From Neomegalonema sp. (GTDB lineage Bacteria > Pseudomonadota > Alphaproteobacteria > Rhodobacterales > Rhodobacteraceae), in NCBI GenBank assembly GCA_022760435.1, contig JALEFY010000005.1:216325-280324 (forward strand): DNA of 64,000 bases, given 5' to 3'. Position numbers and translations under genes: made by a program. Every line of letters begins with the position of its first letter. Positions within the stretch are counted from its first letter, which is position 1. A model generated the notes under the pieces. The model was given only the letters and a program-made list of their open reading frames with translations, was not told the origin of the DNA and made no database searches. Below are positions 51,201 to 60,073 of the stretch, piece after piece.

Positions 51201-54200
51201 GAGCCCGCATTCTGGGGTCTGTCCGAACGTGAAGCGGTGCTGACCGATCCACAGCAACGCCTGTTTCTCGAATGCTGCTGGCTCGCGCTCGAGGATGCAG
51301 GCCACGCGGCGGGCGATCTTGGCACAGGGCGCACCGGCGTTTTTGGCGGCTGCTATCTGCCGAGCTATCTGATCCACCATCTGGGCGGTCCGGCTCATCT
51401 CGATCCCGGCGATCCGACCAGCTTCCATCTGGCCGAGACCGGGAATGACAAGGATTATCTATGCGCACGGGTCGCCTATCATCTCGGGCTGAACGGACCG
51501 GCGATCAATGTGCAGACCTCCTGCTCGACCGGGTTGGTCGCGATCGCCGAGGCGGTCGCCGCGATCCGCTCGGGGCGCTGCGAGATGGCGCTGGCCGGTG
51601 CCTCGAGCCTGACCTTTCCACAAGCGGGCTATCTGCATGTGCCGGGGCATGTTGCCTCCCCCGATGGGCATTGCCGAAGCTTCGATGCGCAAGCGGGCGG
51701 CACCGTGCTCGGCGATGGTGTCGGCGTGGTGGTACTCAAGCGGCTCGATCTGGCCCGCGATGAGGGCGATCAGGTGCTGGCGCTGATCAAGGGCGCCGCG
51801 GTCAATAATGACGGCGCGCTGCGCGCCGGGTTCTCCGCCCCTGGTGTCAGCGGCCAGCGCGAAGTGATCCGCGCGGCCCTGCGCGATGCCGGGGTGAGCG
51901 CCGAGCGCATCTCCTATATCGAGGCCCATGGCACCGCGACCCAGGTTGGCGATCCGATCGAGATCCGGGCGCTGAGCGAGGCTTTCCGGATGGATACCGA
52001 TGCGCGGCATTTCTGCGCGCTCGGCTCGATCAAACCCAATATCGGCCATAGCAACATCGCCGCCGGTGTCGCGGGCTTCATCAAGACGGTGCAGATGCTG
52101 CGCCACCGCCGCTTGCCACCGCAGATCAATTTCGAGCGTCCCAATCCCGATCTGGCTCTGGAAAGCGCGCCTTTTACGATCAACGCTCAGGGGAGCGATT
52201 GGATAGCGCCGCAGGGCGCGCCGCTCATGGCCGGTGTCTCCAGTTTCGGGATCGGCGGCACCAATGCGCATGTCATCGTGCAAGAGGCACCGCAGAGCGA
52301 GAAACGTCAGGCGGCTGCGATAGAGGCGCCTGAAATCCTCGTGCTATCGGCCAGATCCACCGCTTCGCTGGCAAAGATGCAAACGGCACTGGCAGAGCGG
52401 CTCATGCAGATGCCGACGACCAATCTCGCCGATGCCGCAGCGGTGCTGCAATCGGGGCGCCGCAGCTTCGCGCATCGGCTCGCAGTGGTCGCGCCCGATC
52501 CCCAGAGCGCAGCACAAGCACTGCGCACCGCGCCGCTGCCCGGCAAAGTGGCAGGCAAGGCGGCCAGCTCAAACGGGCGCGCCGCTTTCCTGCTTTCCGG
52601 GCAAGGCTCACAACATGCGATGATGGGTGCCGGGCTCAATCGCTCGACCCCCGATTTCGCCCGACATTTCGATGACTGCACTGCGCTGTTCGCGCCGCTG
52701 ATCGGGCAGGACCTGCGCCAGCTCTTCGACCCGGAACGCAGCGCGAGCCTGCTCGGCACGGCGAGCGGTCTGCAAGCGGCGCTGTTCTCGGTCGATTACG
52801 CGCTGGCGCAAACACTGATCGGCTGGGGGATCGTGCCGGTGGCATTGGCCGGACACAGTCTGGGCGAGTATGTCGCCGCGGCGCTCGCCGATGCGCTCGA
52901 TCTAGCCGATGCCGCCAAGCTGGTGGCGGTGCGAGCGGCGGCGATGCAGGCCTGTGCGCCGGGGGCGATGCTGGCGCTCGATTGCGACGAGATCCGCGCG
53001 CGGGCGCTCATTGATAGCGTCAGCGATCTGAGCCTGGCCGCGGTCAATTCACCGAGCGATAGCGTGATCGCCGGGCCGCCAAGGGCGATCGAAAGCGCCG
53101 AAGCGCTCGCTGCCTCGCAAGGGCTCAGCGCGCGCCGCTTGCATGTCGAGCGCGCCTTCCATTCGGCAATGATGACGCAAGCTGCCGAAGCGGTGGCCGA
53201 GGCGGCTGCGCAGATCCACTGGCGCGCCCCTCGCATCCCGATCGCGAGCAATGTGACCGGCGCGCTGATCACCCGCGAGATATGGGCCGATGGCCGGTAT
53301 TGGCACAAACATATGCTCGAGCCGGTGCGCTTTGCCGCGAATATCCGCGCCGTGACCGCGCTGGCGCCTGTCGCTCTGATCGAGTGCGGGCCGGGCCGAG
53401 CGCTGTCTCGCCTCGCGGCCAAGGCGCAAGGGGACGCGCCGGATCCGCTGCCGGTAATCGCCGCCATGCGCCATGCCCGCGATGAGCGTCAGAGCGATGC
53501 CGCCGCACTGGCCGAGGCGCTGGCTCAGGGCTGGAGCGCCGGGGTCCAGATCGATTGGCATGCGTATCGTCAGGGGGGCAACCAAGCGGGTGCAGAGCGG
53601 CGGCAGATCTCTCTGCCCGGTTACGCCTTCGATCGCCATCGCTGCTGGCCGGACGCCGCCCCTTCGGCACCGATCTCGCGGCATGGCGAGGATACTCCCG
53701 GGCCGATGCGGTTTTTCGCGCCGGGTTTTGAGCGCAGCCCGGCGCCGGTCCAACCAAAGCCTGCCGAGCCGAAAGACTTTGTGCTGCTGGCAGACGATGG
53801 AGACGCGCGCCCCGCGCTTTTCGAACCGTTGGCGCAGCGGCTCAAATCGGCGGGCCACAATCTGCGCATCGGCGCGCGCGGCCCCTCCTCGCCAGAAGAC
53901 TGGGCACGCGATCTCGCCGCGCAGTCGCGAAGAGCGGGGAGCGATGAGCGTCTGCGCCTGGTCTATATGAGCGATCTCGACCGCTCGCCAGATGCACGCG
54001 CACCCGAGATTGCCGCATCGCGCATGGCGGCGCTGCTGCGCGCGCTCGCGGCACAGAGCCGACATCTGCCGATCGAGCTCTGGGTGATCGGCCACAACGC
54101 GCTCAGCACCCAGGGCGAGCCCGCCTGCCCCAGCGCTGCCGGGCTGCTCGGCCCGCTACTGGTCGCTGCGCAGGAAGCCCCTGATCTCGTCACCCGCTAC

Positions 54201-55514
54201 ATTGATTGCGACCGGGCGAGCCTTACTGGCGACGGCCGCGCGCTCGCGCTCTGCGCCGATCAGATCGCCGCCGAATGCCTGGCCGATCCGGCGCGGCGCG
54301 AACCGATCCTGGCCCTGCGCGGGCGCCGACGCCTTGTCGAAGGATTCGACCCGCTTGTCACCGATCCGGGCGCTGCCGAGCGCGGGCGGGCCCTGCTGGC
54401 CAAGGGGCCGCATCTGATCACCGGCGGGCTTGGGCGCATCGGCCTGACCCTCGCGCGTCATCTGATCTCCTTGGGCGCAGATGTGGTGCTGACCACTCGC
54501 AGCGCCTTCCCGGACCCAAAGGACTGGCCAGCCCTTGCGCAGCACGATCCGGACCCGCGCCGACGCCAGCAGTTGCGCGAGCTGATCGCGATCGCATCGG
54601 GCCCGGCACGCCTGCGCGCCGCCCGCCTCGATGTCACCAGCGCGCTCGATATCTGGAACCTGCTCGAGCAGATGCGTCAGGACCCTTCCGGCCAGCAAGG
54701 CGCTTTGGGCGGCGTCTTCCACGCTGCCGGGCTTGCCGATCTGCGTTATCTCGATGAAATTACTCCGGAAATTTTCGCCGCAGAATTTGCCGCCAAAACA
54801 AGCGGGACGCAGGCGCTGGCACGGGCAATCGAGACCCAGATCGAGCAACATGGCAGCGCGCCGGGCTTTGTGGTGACCTTCTCCTCGCTCGCCGCCTTGC
54901 TCGGCGGGCTCGGGATGAGCGCCTATATGGCGGCAAACCGAGCGATGGATGCCCTTGCGCAAGAGCTCAGCGCAGGCGATCAGACGCGCTGGCTCAATAT
55001 CAATTGGGATGACTGGGACTTTGCCTATGGCAAGGAGCAGGTCGGCGCTTATGAAAAGACCCGCGCGGGCTTTGCGATGGCACCTTCCGAGGGGCTGTCG
55101 GCGCTGGAGGCCCTGCTCGGGAGCGAGGATATTGCCCAGGCGGTGGTGACGACCGCACCGCTCGCCCCGCGCATCGAGCGCTGGCTCTGGCGCGGGTCGG
55201 ACACGGCGACGCCAATCGGTGGCTTGGCTCCCGCCGAAGCGAGCGAAAGCGAAGCCAGTGCCGCACTGTCGGCCAATGAAAGGGTCGTGCTCAGCGCTTA
55301 CCGAGCCGTTCTGGGCGGCGCGGCTATCGGGCTCGATGACGATTTCTTCGCGCTGGGCGGCGATAGTCTGCTGGCCGTGCAGGTAGCGCTGAACATCTCC
55401 CGCGCGCTGCCCGACCAACCGCCGGTTGCGATTGCCGATGTGTTTGGCCATCCCAGCGTGCGCCAACTCGCCGAGCGTCTGGAGAGCCGCGTGGCAAAGG
55501 CCCTGTCGGCGTAA
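48285..55514 (+). CDS. Hybrid NRPS-PKS megasynthase, domain order TE-A-T-KS-AT-KR-T
   Basis: Single protein of 2409 residues from TTG 48285 (AAGGGGG nine bases upstream; ATG 48204 is an alternative). In order: an N-terminal type II-like thioesterase (about 15-250; GHSVG with Ser101, GGHFF); an adenylation domain (about 265-790; A3 TSGTTGKPKG at 435-444, A5-like NDYSISECHD at 576-585, Lys781); a carrier (Ser844 in DLGGHSL); a ketosynthase (about 890-1310; Cys1080 in TSCSTGL, His1215 in EAHGTAT, His1255 in KPNIGH); an acyltransferase (about 1400-1700; Ser1525 in GHSLGEY, RAFH 1623-1626 pointing to malonyl); a ketoreductase (about 1890-2280; GGLGRIG 2047-2053, Tyr2214); and a second carrier (Ser2361 in LGGDSLL). 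There is no condensation, dehydratase or terminal release domain. It should activate an acid, extend it once with malonate and reduce the keto group. It diverges from dnaN. Confidence 0.92.
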   Translation: MRNDAGENSKRFEIKWFEIRTPRPEARLRLICLAHGGGGPQAFHDWGAALPDWIEVVAIALPGRAARHLETPIEEMAALIDALLDEITPILDRPFAFFGHSVGAMIGFAAALALKERALPPPLRVIVSGHASPQAARAARKLHLDDDDTLMAQIGDLGLLPADLLAQDELRQFILPPLRADFRLSETWEPAQTASLDCPLSVFGGREDATVPLADLEGWARHSNARCTQDLFEGGHFFTQSAQAAVLERIWKLLAQDLADLPPSIEQGPSADFPRNQCLHTLFDAAAAQAGDEPALIGIDQTLSFAELQARVDLLARRFAAQGCGPDAIVAVFMATSVDFVIAMLAAMKAGGAYLPLDPATPQIQLAEILAATNPVAIAVDEGTSAQVPGDWQGRCVALTGAGAWAETLAQEPLEIDLAARAQPGPQNLAYAVMTSGTTGKPKGILCPHEGAVNSYWGRALIAPYGEAEREACNVFFVWEVLRPLLWGRPAYVIPDDMIYDPRRLIDFLQTHQITRLLMTPSLFEQVLGVARSERDGVALAERLACLRYIILNGEVVSLPLMRKAAALLPHVALINDYSISECHDVTTGILDPHAYPNARDFAPAGPAMANVRLYVLDEALAPVPWGTVGEVYVAGPTLARGYLGLPEMTAERFLRDPFQPGERMFRTGDIGRLLADGQLEIHGRAKFMVKIRGYTVVPEAVEAAITTHPAIAAAAVVAVEDPQTGQPSHLVAYLSGQGARPDAAALRALRAHLKARVAHYALPSQFIVLDELPLNKATGKLDLKSLPKPEAAPPAPSAALPEQSLTAASAADLRARLASVWEQVLGQAPQDSEDNFFDLGGHSLKAVALVAAIEAAFPVRLNVIDVFAHPTLAAMSARIAEQLGENAPAAPALAQGPNASDGSRDIAVIGMACRFPGADDPQALWRNLEAGRESITQFSDEDLRARGVPEALIGDPSYVKAGAVLNDVAGFEPAFWGLSEREAVLTDPQQRLFLECCWLALEDAGHAAGDLGTGRTGVFGGCYLPSYLIHHLGGPAHLDPGDPTSFHLAETGNDKDYLCARVAYHLGLNGPAINVQTSCSTGLVAIAEAVAAIRSGRCEMALAGASSLTFPQAGYLHVPGHVASPDGHCRSFDAQAGGTVLGDGVGVVVLKRLDLARDEGDQVLALIKGAAVNNDGALRAGFSAPGVSGQREVIRAALRDAGVSAERISYIEAHGTATQVGDPIEIRALSEAFRMDTDARHFCALGSIKPNIGHSNIAAGVAGFIKTVQMLRHRRLPPQINFERPNPDLALESAPFTINAQGSDWIAPQGAPLMAGVSSFGIGGTNAHVIVQEAPQSEKRQAAAIEAPEILVLSARSTASLAKMQTALAERLMQMPTTNLADAAAVLQSGRRSFAHRLAVVAPDPQSAAQALRTAPLPGKVAGKAASSNGRAAFLLSGQGSQHAMMGAGLNRSTPDFARHFDDCTALFAPLIGQDLRQLFDPERSASLLGTASGLQAALFSVDYALAQTLIGWGIVPVALAGHSLGEYVAAALADALDLADAAKLVAVRAAAMQACAPGAMLALDCDEIRARALIDSVSDLSLAAVNSPSDSVIAGPPRAIESAEALAASQGLSARRLHVERAFHSAMMTQAAEAVAEAAAQIHWRAPRIPIASNVTGALITREIWADGRYWHKHMLEPVRFAANIRAVTALAPVALIECGPGRALSRLAAKAQGDAPDPLPVIAAMRHARDERQSDAAALAEALAQGWSAGVQIDWHAYRQGGNQAGAERRQISLPGYAFDRHRCWPDAAPSAPISRHGEDTPGPMRFFAPGFERSPAPVQPKPAEPKDFVLLADDGDARPALFEPLAQRLKSAGHNLRIGARGPSSPEDWARDLAAQSRRAGSDERLRLVYMSDLDRSPDARAPEIAASRMAALLRALAAQSRHLPIELWVIGHNALSTQGEPACPSAAGLLGPLLVAAQEAPDLVTRYIDCDRASLTGDGRALALCADQIAAECLADPARREPILALRGRRRLVEGFDPLVTDPGAAERGRALLAKGPHLITGGLGRIGLTLARHLISLGADVVLTTRSAFPDPKDWPALAQHDPDPRRRQQLRELIAIASGPARLRAARLDVTSALDIWNLLEQMRQDPSGQQGALGGVFHAAGLADLRYLDEITPEIFAAEFAAKTSGTQALARAIETQIEQHGSAPGFVVTFSSLAALLGGLGMSAYMAANRAMDALAQELSAGDQTRWLNINWDDWDFAYGKEQVGAYEKTRAGFAMAPSEGLSALEALLGSEDIAQAVVTTAPLAPRIERWLWRGSDTATPIGGLAPAEASESEASAALSANERVVLSAYRAVLGGAAIGLDDDFFALGGDSLLAVQVALNISRALPDQPPVAIADVFGHPSVRQLAERLESRVAKALSA

Positions 55515-55536
55515 GCGCGCGGCTGGGCCTGCGATC

Positions 55537-56427
55537 CTATTCGAAGCGCACCGAGCCCGACATCGCGAGGCGCCCGAGCCCATTGCCGCGCGGGGCGCGC
55601 ACCCAGACATCGGCACCTTCGCGCGTCGGCTCGCCGCAGATCTCGAAGGGCTCGAAATGCATGACCGGCGCAGCGGCCCGGAAGGCGAAATGGGTGATGC
55701 GCCGATCCGGCCCGAACTCGCGCAACAGCTCGAGCATCAGGGTCGCGAGCAGCGGTCCGTGCACGACCAGCCCCTCATAGCCCTCGACCCGCTTGGCATA
55801 GTCGAGATCGTAATGGATGCGGTGGCCGTTGAAGGTGAGGGCGGAATAGCGAAACAGCGCCGTCTCATCGAGCATCCAGGGCCGCGACCAGATCCCGGTA
55901 TCGCGCGCTTGCGGGGTCGGGGGCTTGGGCGCGTCGGGCCTGGGGTCTTCGCGATAGACGATATCCTGCTCTTCGACCTCGACCAGCCCGGCCTCGTCAT
56001 GCACCTCGTGGCGCAGGGTGAGAAAGATCAGCGGCCCGCTACGGCCCTGCTTGGCAGTGATCGCGGCGATGATGCTGGTGAGGCTCACGGCACTCCCGAT
56101 CATCAGCGGCCGCAAAAATTGCAGCCGCCCCCCAGCCCACATGCGTCTTGGCAGTGGCACGGGAGGGGTGAGGCCGATGCCCTTGGCCGGATGGCCATCG
56201 CGCCCCAGATCCGAGCGCCGCACCGCCTGATTGAAATAGAGCCAGCGCCAGAAGGGGGGAAGCGCGTCGCCTTCACGCGGTGGATCGCTCGGCAGATCGA
56301 GCGTCGCATGGAGCGCCTGCGCCGGGAAGGGGCGAATCACATCCTCAACCGTCTGACTGCGCCCCTGCCATCGGCAGAGCGCGGGCATGTCGATATCGGC
56401 AATGGAAAGGGTCGTTGCGTCAGTCAT
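55537..56427 (-). CDS. MaoC/HTD2-like (FAS1-type) 3-hydroxyacyl thioester dehydratase or mesaconyl-C4-CoA hydratase-like protein
   Basis: Double hot-dog hydratase/dehydratase of 296 residues. The N-terminal half has PPFWRWLYFNQAVRRSDLGRDGHP and MWAGGRLQFLRPLMIG. The C-terminal half carries the hydratase-2 pattern FRYSALTFNGHRIHYDLDYA followed by EGYEGLVVHGPLLATLMLELL. It is close to the HTD2 / mesaconyl-C4-CoA hydratase group. On the minus strand it follows ubiB (123-base gap) and converges with the megasynthase, with 22 bases between the ends. A role on the beta-hydroxy product of the megasynthase is possible but unproven; acyl-CoA metabolism is the conservative reading. Confidence 0.78.
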   Translation of the reverse strand: MTDATTLSIADIDMPALCRWQGRSQTVEDVIRPFPAQALHATLDLPSDPPREGDALPPFWRWLYFNQAVRRSDLGRDGHPAKGIGLTPPVPLPRRMWAGGRLQFLRPLMIGSAVSLTSIIAAITAKQGRSGPLIFLTLRHEVHDEAGLVEVEEQDIVYREDPRPDAPKPPTPQARDTGIWSRPWMLDETALFRYSALTFNGHRIHYDLDYAKRVEGYEGLVVHGPLLATLMLELLREFGPDRRITHFAFRAAAPVMHFEPFEICGEPTREGADVWVRAPRGNGLGRLAMSGSVRFE

Positions 56428-56534
56428 GGCAAGGCCAGCGAAGAGGCATGTAAAAGACAGGCGTGAGAGCCCAATACAACAGAGCCCAAGAGAACAGAGA
56501 TTTGGGACCCTGTGTCTCGAGCGTAGCAGAGAGA

Positions 56535-56549
56535 TCTGGCAAGGCCAGA
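56535..56549 (-). terminator. Weak hairpin after ubiB
   Basis: TCTGGC and GCCAGA with a three-base loop, extendable by two pairs with a wobble, immediately after the ubiB stop and followed on the minus strand by TCTCTCTG. The T-tract is poor. It may only partly separate ubiB from the downstream hydratase gene. Confidence 0.3.
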
Positions 56550-56550
56550 C

Positions 56551-58170
56551 CTATTGCGCGCCGAACAGAGCATAGACCCCGGCCATCCCTTCAATCGCGA
56601 CGAAAGCCCCAGCAGCGCCGAGCAGCGTACAGGCGAGCCCGAAGGCGACCCATCGACCGATGCCCGTCCGCGGCGCATGCCGATTGTATGGGGGCTGAGA
56701 GCGGTGGGGCGGCGATCGGAGGCTTTGCGCGGCGGCATAATCCTCATCTGTCGCCATCGCCACCAGCTTGTCGGCCAGATCCGGCAATTGCGGGCCGAGC
56801 CGGCTGAGCCGCAGCGCCGCCGTCCCCAGATCACGCGCAATGGCGGCGGGGCCGAGATTGGCCTTCATCCAGCCCTCCACAACCGGGCGCGCTGCATGCC
56901 ACATGTTGAAATCCGGATCGAGGCTGCGCACCACGCCCTCGACCACCACCATCGAGCGTTGCAGCAGGATCAGTTCGGGCCGCGTCTCCATGCCGAAGCG
57001 CTCGGTGACGTCAAAGAGCTGTTGCAGGAGCCGCGCCATGGAGATGCTCGCCGCATCGCGCCCGAAGATCGGCTCGCCGATCGAGCGCAGGGCCTGGGCG
57101 AACTGCTCCAGATCATGCTCGCGCGAGACATAGCCGGCATCGAAATGCGCCTGCGCCCCGCGCCGATAATCGCGGTTGAGATAGGCGAAAAGGATCTCGG
57201 CATAGACGCGCCGCGATTTGGCATCGAGCCGACCCATGATCCCGAAATCATAGGCGACAACCGTGCCATCGGCCTCGACCTTCATATTGCCCTGATGCAT
57301 GTCGGCATGGAAATACCCGTCATGCAGCGCGGTATTGATAAACACCGCCATGATCCGCTGCGCCATCTGCTCCAGATCATGGCCCGCCGCGCGCAAGGCC
57401 GGCACATCCCCGAGCCGCGTGCCCTCGACCCAGCCCGAGACCAGCACCCGGCGCGAGCAATGCTCCCAGATCATGGTCGGGGTGCGAAACCCCTCGAATC
57501 GCTCGGTGATCTGGGCGTATTCCGAGCCTGCGGCGGCTTCGGTACGCAGATCCATTTCGCGCGTCACCACGCCCTCGAAATGGCGCACCACCTCCACCGG
57601 CTTGAGCCGCTTGGATTTCTTCACCAGCCGCTCGAGCAGCCGGGCAACGAAATAGAAGGCGGAGATGTCGCGGGCAAAGGCGCGTTCGATATTCGGGCGC
57701 AGCACCTTGACCGCCACCACGCGCCCGTCCTTGAGCACCGCACGGTGGACCTGTGCAATGGAGGCAGCGGCGATCGGCGGGTCGAACTCGGCAAAGAGCG
57801 TATCGACCGGCGCTTCGAGCTCTTTCTCGATGGTCTTGCGCGCCAGCGCCATGTCGAAGGGCGGCAGCTTGTCTTGCAGATGGCGTAGATCCGTGCTCAG
57901 CGCCTCGCCCGCGATATCGGGGCGGGTAGAGAGGACCTGGCCGAATTTCACATGCGACGGGCCGAGCGCGCTCGCCGCGCGGGCAACCGGCGGCAGGCTC
58001 TGATCGCCGCGCGCGCCGAACGGGATCAGCGGCCACAGAACGGCATTGATCACCCGCCGCTGCCCCATGCTGAAGCCATAGGCGTCGCCCAGCAGGACCG
58101 ACAGCCCACCGGTCCGGCGCAGCGTCGCCGCGATTCGCACCAGTCGAAACAGATCAGAAAACATGCTCAT
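56551..58170 (-). CDS. ubiB: Ubiquinone biosynthesis protein UbiB (ABC1/ADCK-family atypical kinase)
   Basis: Atypical kinase/ATPase needed for ubiquinone synthesis, anchored in the inner membrane. It is about 539 residues. The family KxGQ-type motif appears as HVKFGQVLSTRPD, the ATP-lysine region as VVAVKVLRPNIE, the catalytic loop as FHADMHQGNMKV and the DFG as YDFGIMGRLD. A C-terminal TM pair region (WVAFGLACTLLGAAGAFVAI) is typical. Start ATG 58170 is six bases after the ubiE stop with GAGG upstream; ATG 58188 would overlap ubiE. The order ubiE-ubiB is conserved. Confidence 0.95.
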   Translation of the reverse strand: MSMFSDLFRLVRIAATLRRTGGLSVLLGDAYGFSMGQRRVINAVLWPLIPFGARGDQSLPPVARAASALGPSHVKFGQVLSTRPDIAGEALSTDLRHLQDKLPPFDMALARKTIEKELEAPVDTLFAEFDPPIAAASIAQVHRAVLKDGRVVAVKVLRPNIERAFARDISAFYFVARLLERLVKKSKRLKPVEVVRHFEGVVTREMDLRTEAAAGSEYAQITERFEGFRTPTMIWEHCSRRVLVSGWVEGTRLGDVPALRAAGHDLEQMAQRIMAVFINTALHDGYFHADMHQGNMKVEADGTVVAYDFGIMGRLDAKSRRVYAEILFAYLNRDYRRGAQAHFDAGYVSREHDLEQFAQALRSIGEPIFGRDAASISMARLLQQLFDVTERFGMETRPELILLQRSMVVVEGVVRSLDPDFNMWHAARPVVEGWMKANLGPAAIARDLGTAALRLSRLGPQLPDLADKLVAMATDEDYAAAQSLRSPPHRSQPPYNRHAPRTGIGRWVAFGLACTLLGAAGAFVAIEGMAGVYALFGAQ

Positions 58171-58175
58171 CGGCC

Positions 58176-58958
58176 TCAGATCCGCCAACCCGAATGCAGC
58201 GCGACCACGCCCCCGGCCATGTTCCGCCAGTCCACGCGCGAGAAGCCAGCGCCCTGCATCATCGCGCCAAGATTCTCCTGACTGGGAAAGCGGCGAATGC
58301 TCTCGACCAGATATTGATAGCTGTCTCTATCATTGGCCACGATCTGCCCGATCTGCGGGATCACGTTGAAGGAATAGAGATCATAGAGCTTGTCGGCGAC
58401 CGGCACCTTCACCTTGGAGAACTCAAGGCACATGAAGCGTCCGCCGGGCCGCAGCACCCGGTGCGCCTCGCGCAGGGCCGCTTCTGGCTCGGTCACATTG
58501 CGCAGGCCAAAGGCGATGGTGACATAGTCAAAGCTCTTGTCGGGGAAAGGCAGATGCATCGCGTCGCCGCAGATCCAGGAGATCGGCGCGCGGATCCCGC
58601 GTTCCTGCGCCCGGCGCCTGCCCTCCATGAGCATGCCATGGGTCAGATCGCAGACCGTTGCCTCACCCATGCCGCCCAGACGTTGCAGGTAGCGAAAGGT
58701 GATGTCTCCGGTACCGCCCGCAATATCGAGCAGATGGCTGCCCTTGCGCGGGGCGAGCCAGTCGATCATCGCATCCTTCCACAGCCGGTGCATCCGCGCC
58801 GACATGAAATCGTTCATCAGGTCATAGCGCGAGGCGACCCGGGTAAACACGCCCTGCACAAGGCCGGCTTTTCGCTCCTTTTCAACTTGCGTAAAGCCGA
58901 AATGGGTGGTGTCCTCACCGGCCTCGGGCGGCATCTGTGGGGCGTTCGGGTCTTGCAT
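58176..58958 (-). CDS. ubiE: Ubiquinone/menaquinone biosynthesis C-methyltransferase UbiE
   Basis: SAM-dependent C-methyltransferase of quinone synthesis, 260 residues from ATG 58958 ([15 protein letters not shown]). The family stretches are [31 protein letters not shown], motif [17 protein letters not shown], and [30 protein letters not shown]. The frame is open far upstream but without similarity. It diverges from mutM (103 bases between the starts) and is followed by ubiB. Confidence 0.96.
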   Translation of the reverse strand: MQDPNAPQMPPEAGEDTTHFGFTQVEKERKAGLVQGVFTRVASRYDLMNDFMSARMHRLWKDAMIDWLAPRKGSHLLDIAGGTGDITFRYLQRLGGMGEATVCDLTHGMLMEGRRRAQERGIRAPISWICGDAMHLPFPDKSFDYVTIAFGLRNVTEPEAALREAHRVLRPGGRFMCLEFSKVKVPVADKLYDLYSFNVIPQIGQIVANDRDSYQYLVESIRRFPSQENLGAMMQGAGFSRVDWRNMAGGVVALHSGWRI

Positions 58959-59061
58959 GATCTGGTAAGCTCCTGTTCTGAGCCGTATGTAGCGCCATGG
59001 CGCGGGGCGGGCCAGCCTTCGCGGGCGCGACAAAGCATGTCTTCGGAAAGGATCGGACGAA

Positions 59062-60003
59062 ATGCCCGAATTGCCGGAAGTCGAAACGGTTCGCCGTGGC
59101 ATCGCTCCTGTTCTCGAAGGCCACAAGATCACCCAGGCGCTTGCCCGCCGCGCGGATCTGCGCTGGCCCTTGCCCGAGCGCTTTGCCGAGCGCCTCTCCG
59201 GCCGCCGGGTCGAGAGGCTGAACCGACGCTCGAAATATATCCTTGCTTCGCTGGCACCCGAAAAAAGCTGCCAGGCGCAGACCTGGCTCATTCATCTGGG
59301 CATGTCCGGGCGCATCACCATCGACACTGATCCGCAAGAGTTTCAGGCCGACAGAGTGGTGGGCCGCTTTCACTACCCGGTTGCCAAGGGCACCGACCAG
59401 CGCGCCAACGAAGCCGTGGAGGTAGAAGCCACCCAAAAGGGCTTTGGCAAGCATGACCACATCATTGTCACCACCTCAAAGGGGCGGCTGATCTATAATG
59501 ATGCCCGCCGCTTCGGCGCCATGGATTTGTGGGATACCGAGGACCTTGCCAACCACCCATGGCTCGCGCATCTGGGCCCCGAGCCCTTGGGCAATGACTT
59601 TCACGCCCAAGCGCTCGGCAAGGCGCTGGCCGGGCGCAAGGCCCCGATCAAGGCGCTCTTGCTCGATCAGAGAATCGTTGCCGGGCTCGGCAATATCTAT
59701 GTGTGCGAGGCACTATGGCGCGCCGGGATCGCCCCAACGCGGCCTGGGGGCTCGCTCCTCTCGGAGCATCTGGAGAAATTGGTCCGCAGCATCCGCACTG
59801 TTCTGCAAGAGGCCATTGCCGCAGGCGGCTCTTCGCTGCGCGATCATCGTCAGGCTGACGGCTCGCTGGGCTATTTTCAACACGCGTTCAAGGTGTACGG
59901 ACGGGCCGAAGAACCCTGTTCATCCGAGGGTTGCAGCGCTCAGGTGGAAAGAATCGTCCAGTCGGGCCGCTCAACCTTTTATTGTCCGCGCTGTCAATCT
60001 TGA
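59062..60003 (+). CDS. mutM: Formamidopyrimidine-DNA glycosylase (Fpg/MutM)
   Basis: Bifunctional glycosylase/AP lyase that removes 8-oxoguanine and other oxidised purines. The catalytic N-terminus [13 protein letters not shown] (Pro after the start Met, Glu3) is intact. The helix-two-turn-helix region has [25 protein letters not shown]. The C-terminal zinc finger uses CSSEGC and CPRCQ. At 313 residues it is longer than the usual 270-290, because of an insert at about residues 93-130 ([20 protein letters not shown]...). Diverges from ubiE. Confidence 0.95.
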   Translation: MPELPEVETVRRGIAPVLEGHKITQALARRADLRWPLPERFAERLSGRRVERLNRRSKYILASLAPEKSCQAQTWLIHLGMSGRITIDTDPQEFQADRVVGRFHYPVAKGTDQRANEAVEVEATQKGFGKHDHIIVTTSKGRLIYNDARRFGAMDLWDTEDLANHPWLAHLGPEPLGNDFHAQALGKALAGRKAPIKALLLDQRIVAGLGNIYVCEALWRAGIAPTRPGGSLLSEHLEKLVRSIRTVLQEAIAAGGSSLRDHRQADGSLGYFQHAFKVYGRAEEPCSSEGCSAQVERIVQSGRSTFYCPRCQS

Positions 60004-60073
60004 CCCCCGCGGCTTGATCCTGCGCAATGCTTCGAGTAATGCGCGGGTCGTCGCAGCAGATGGGGAGGCCATA

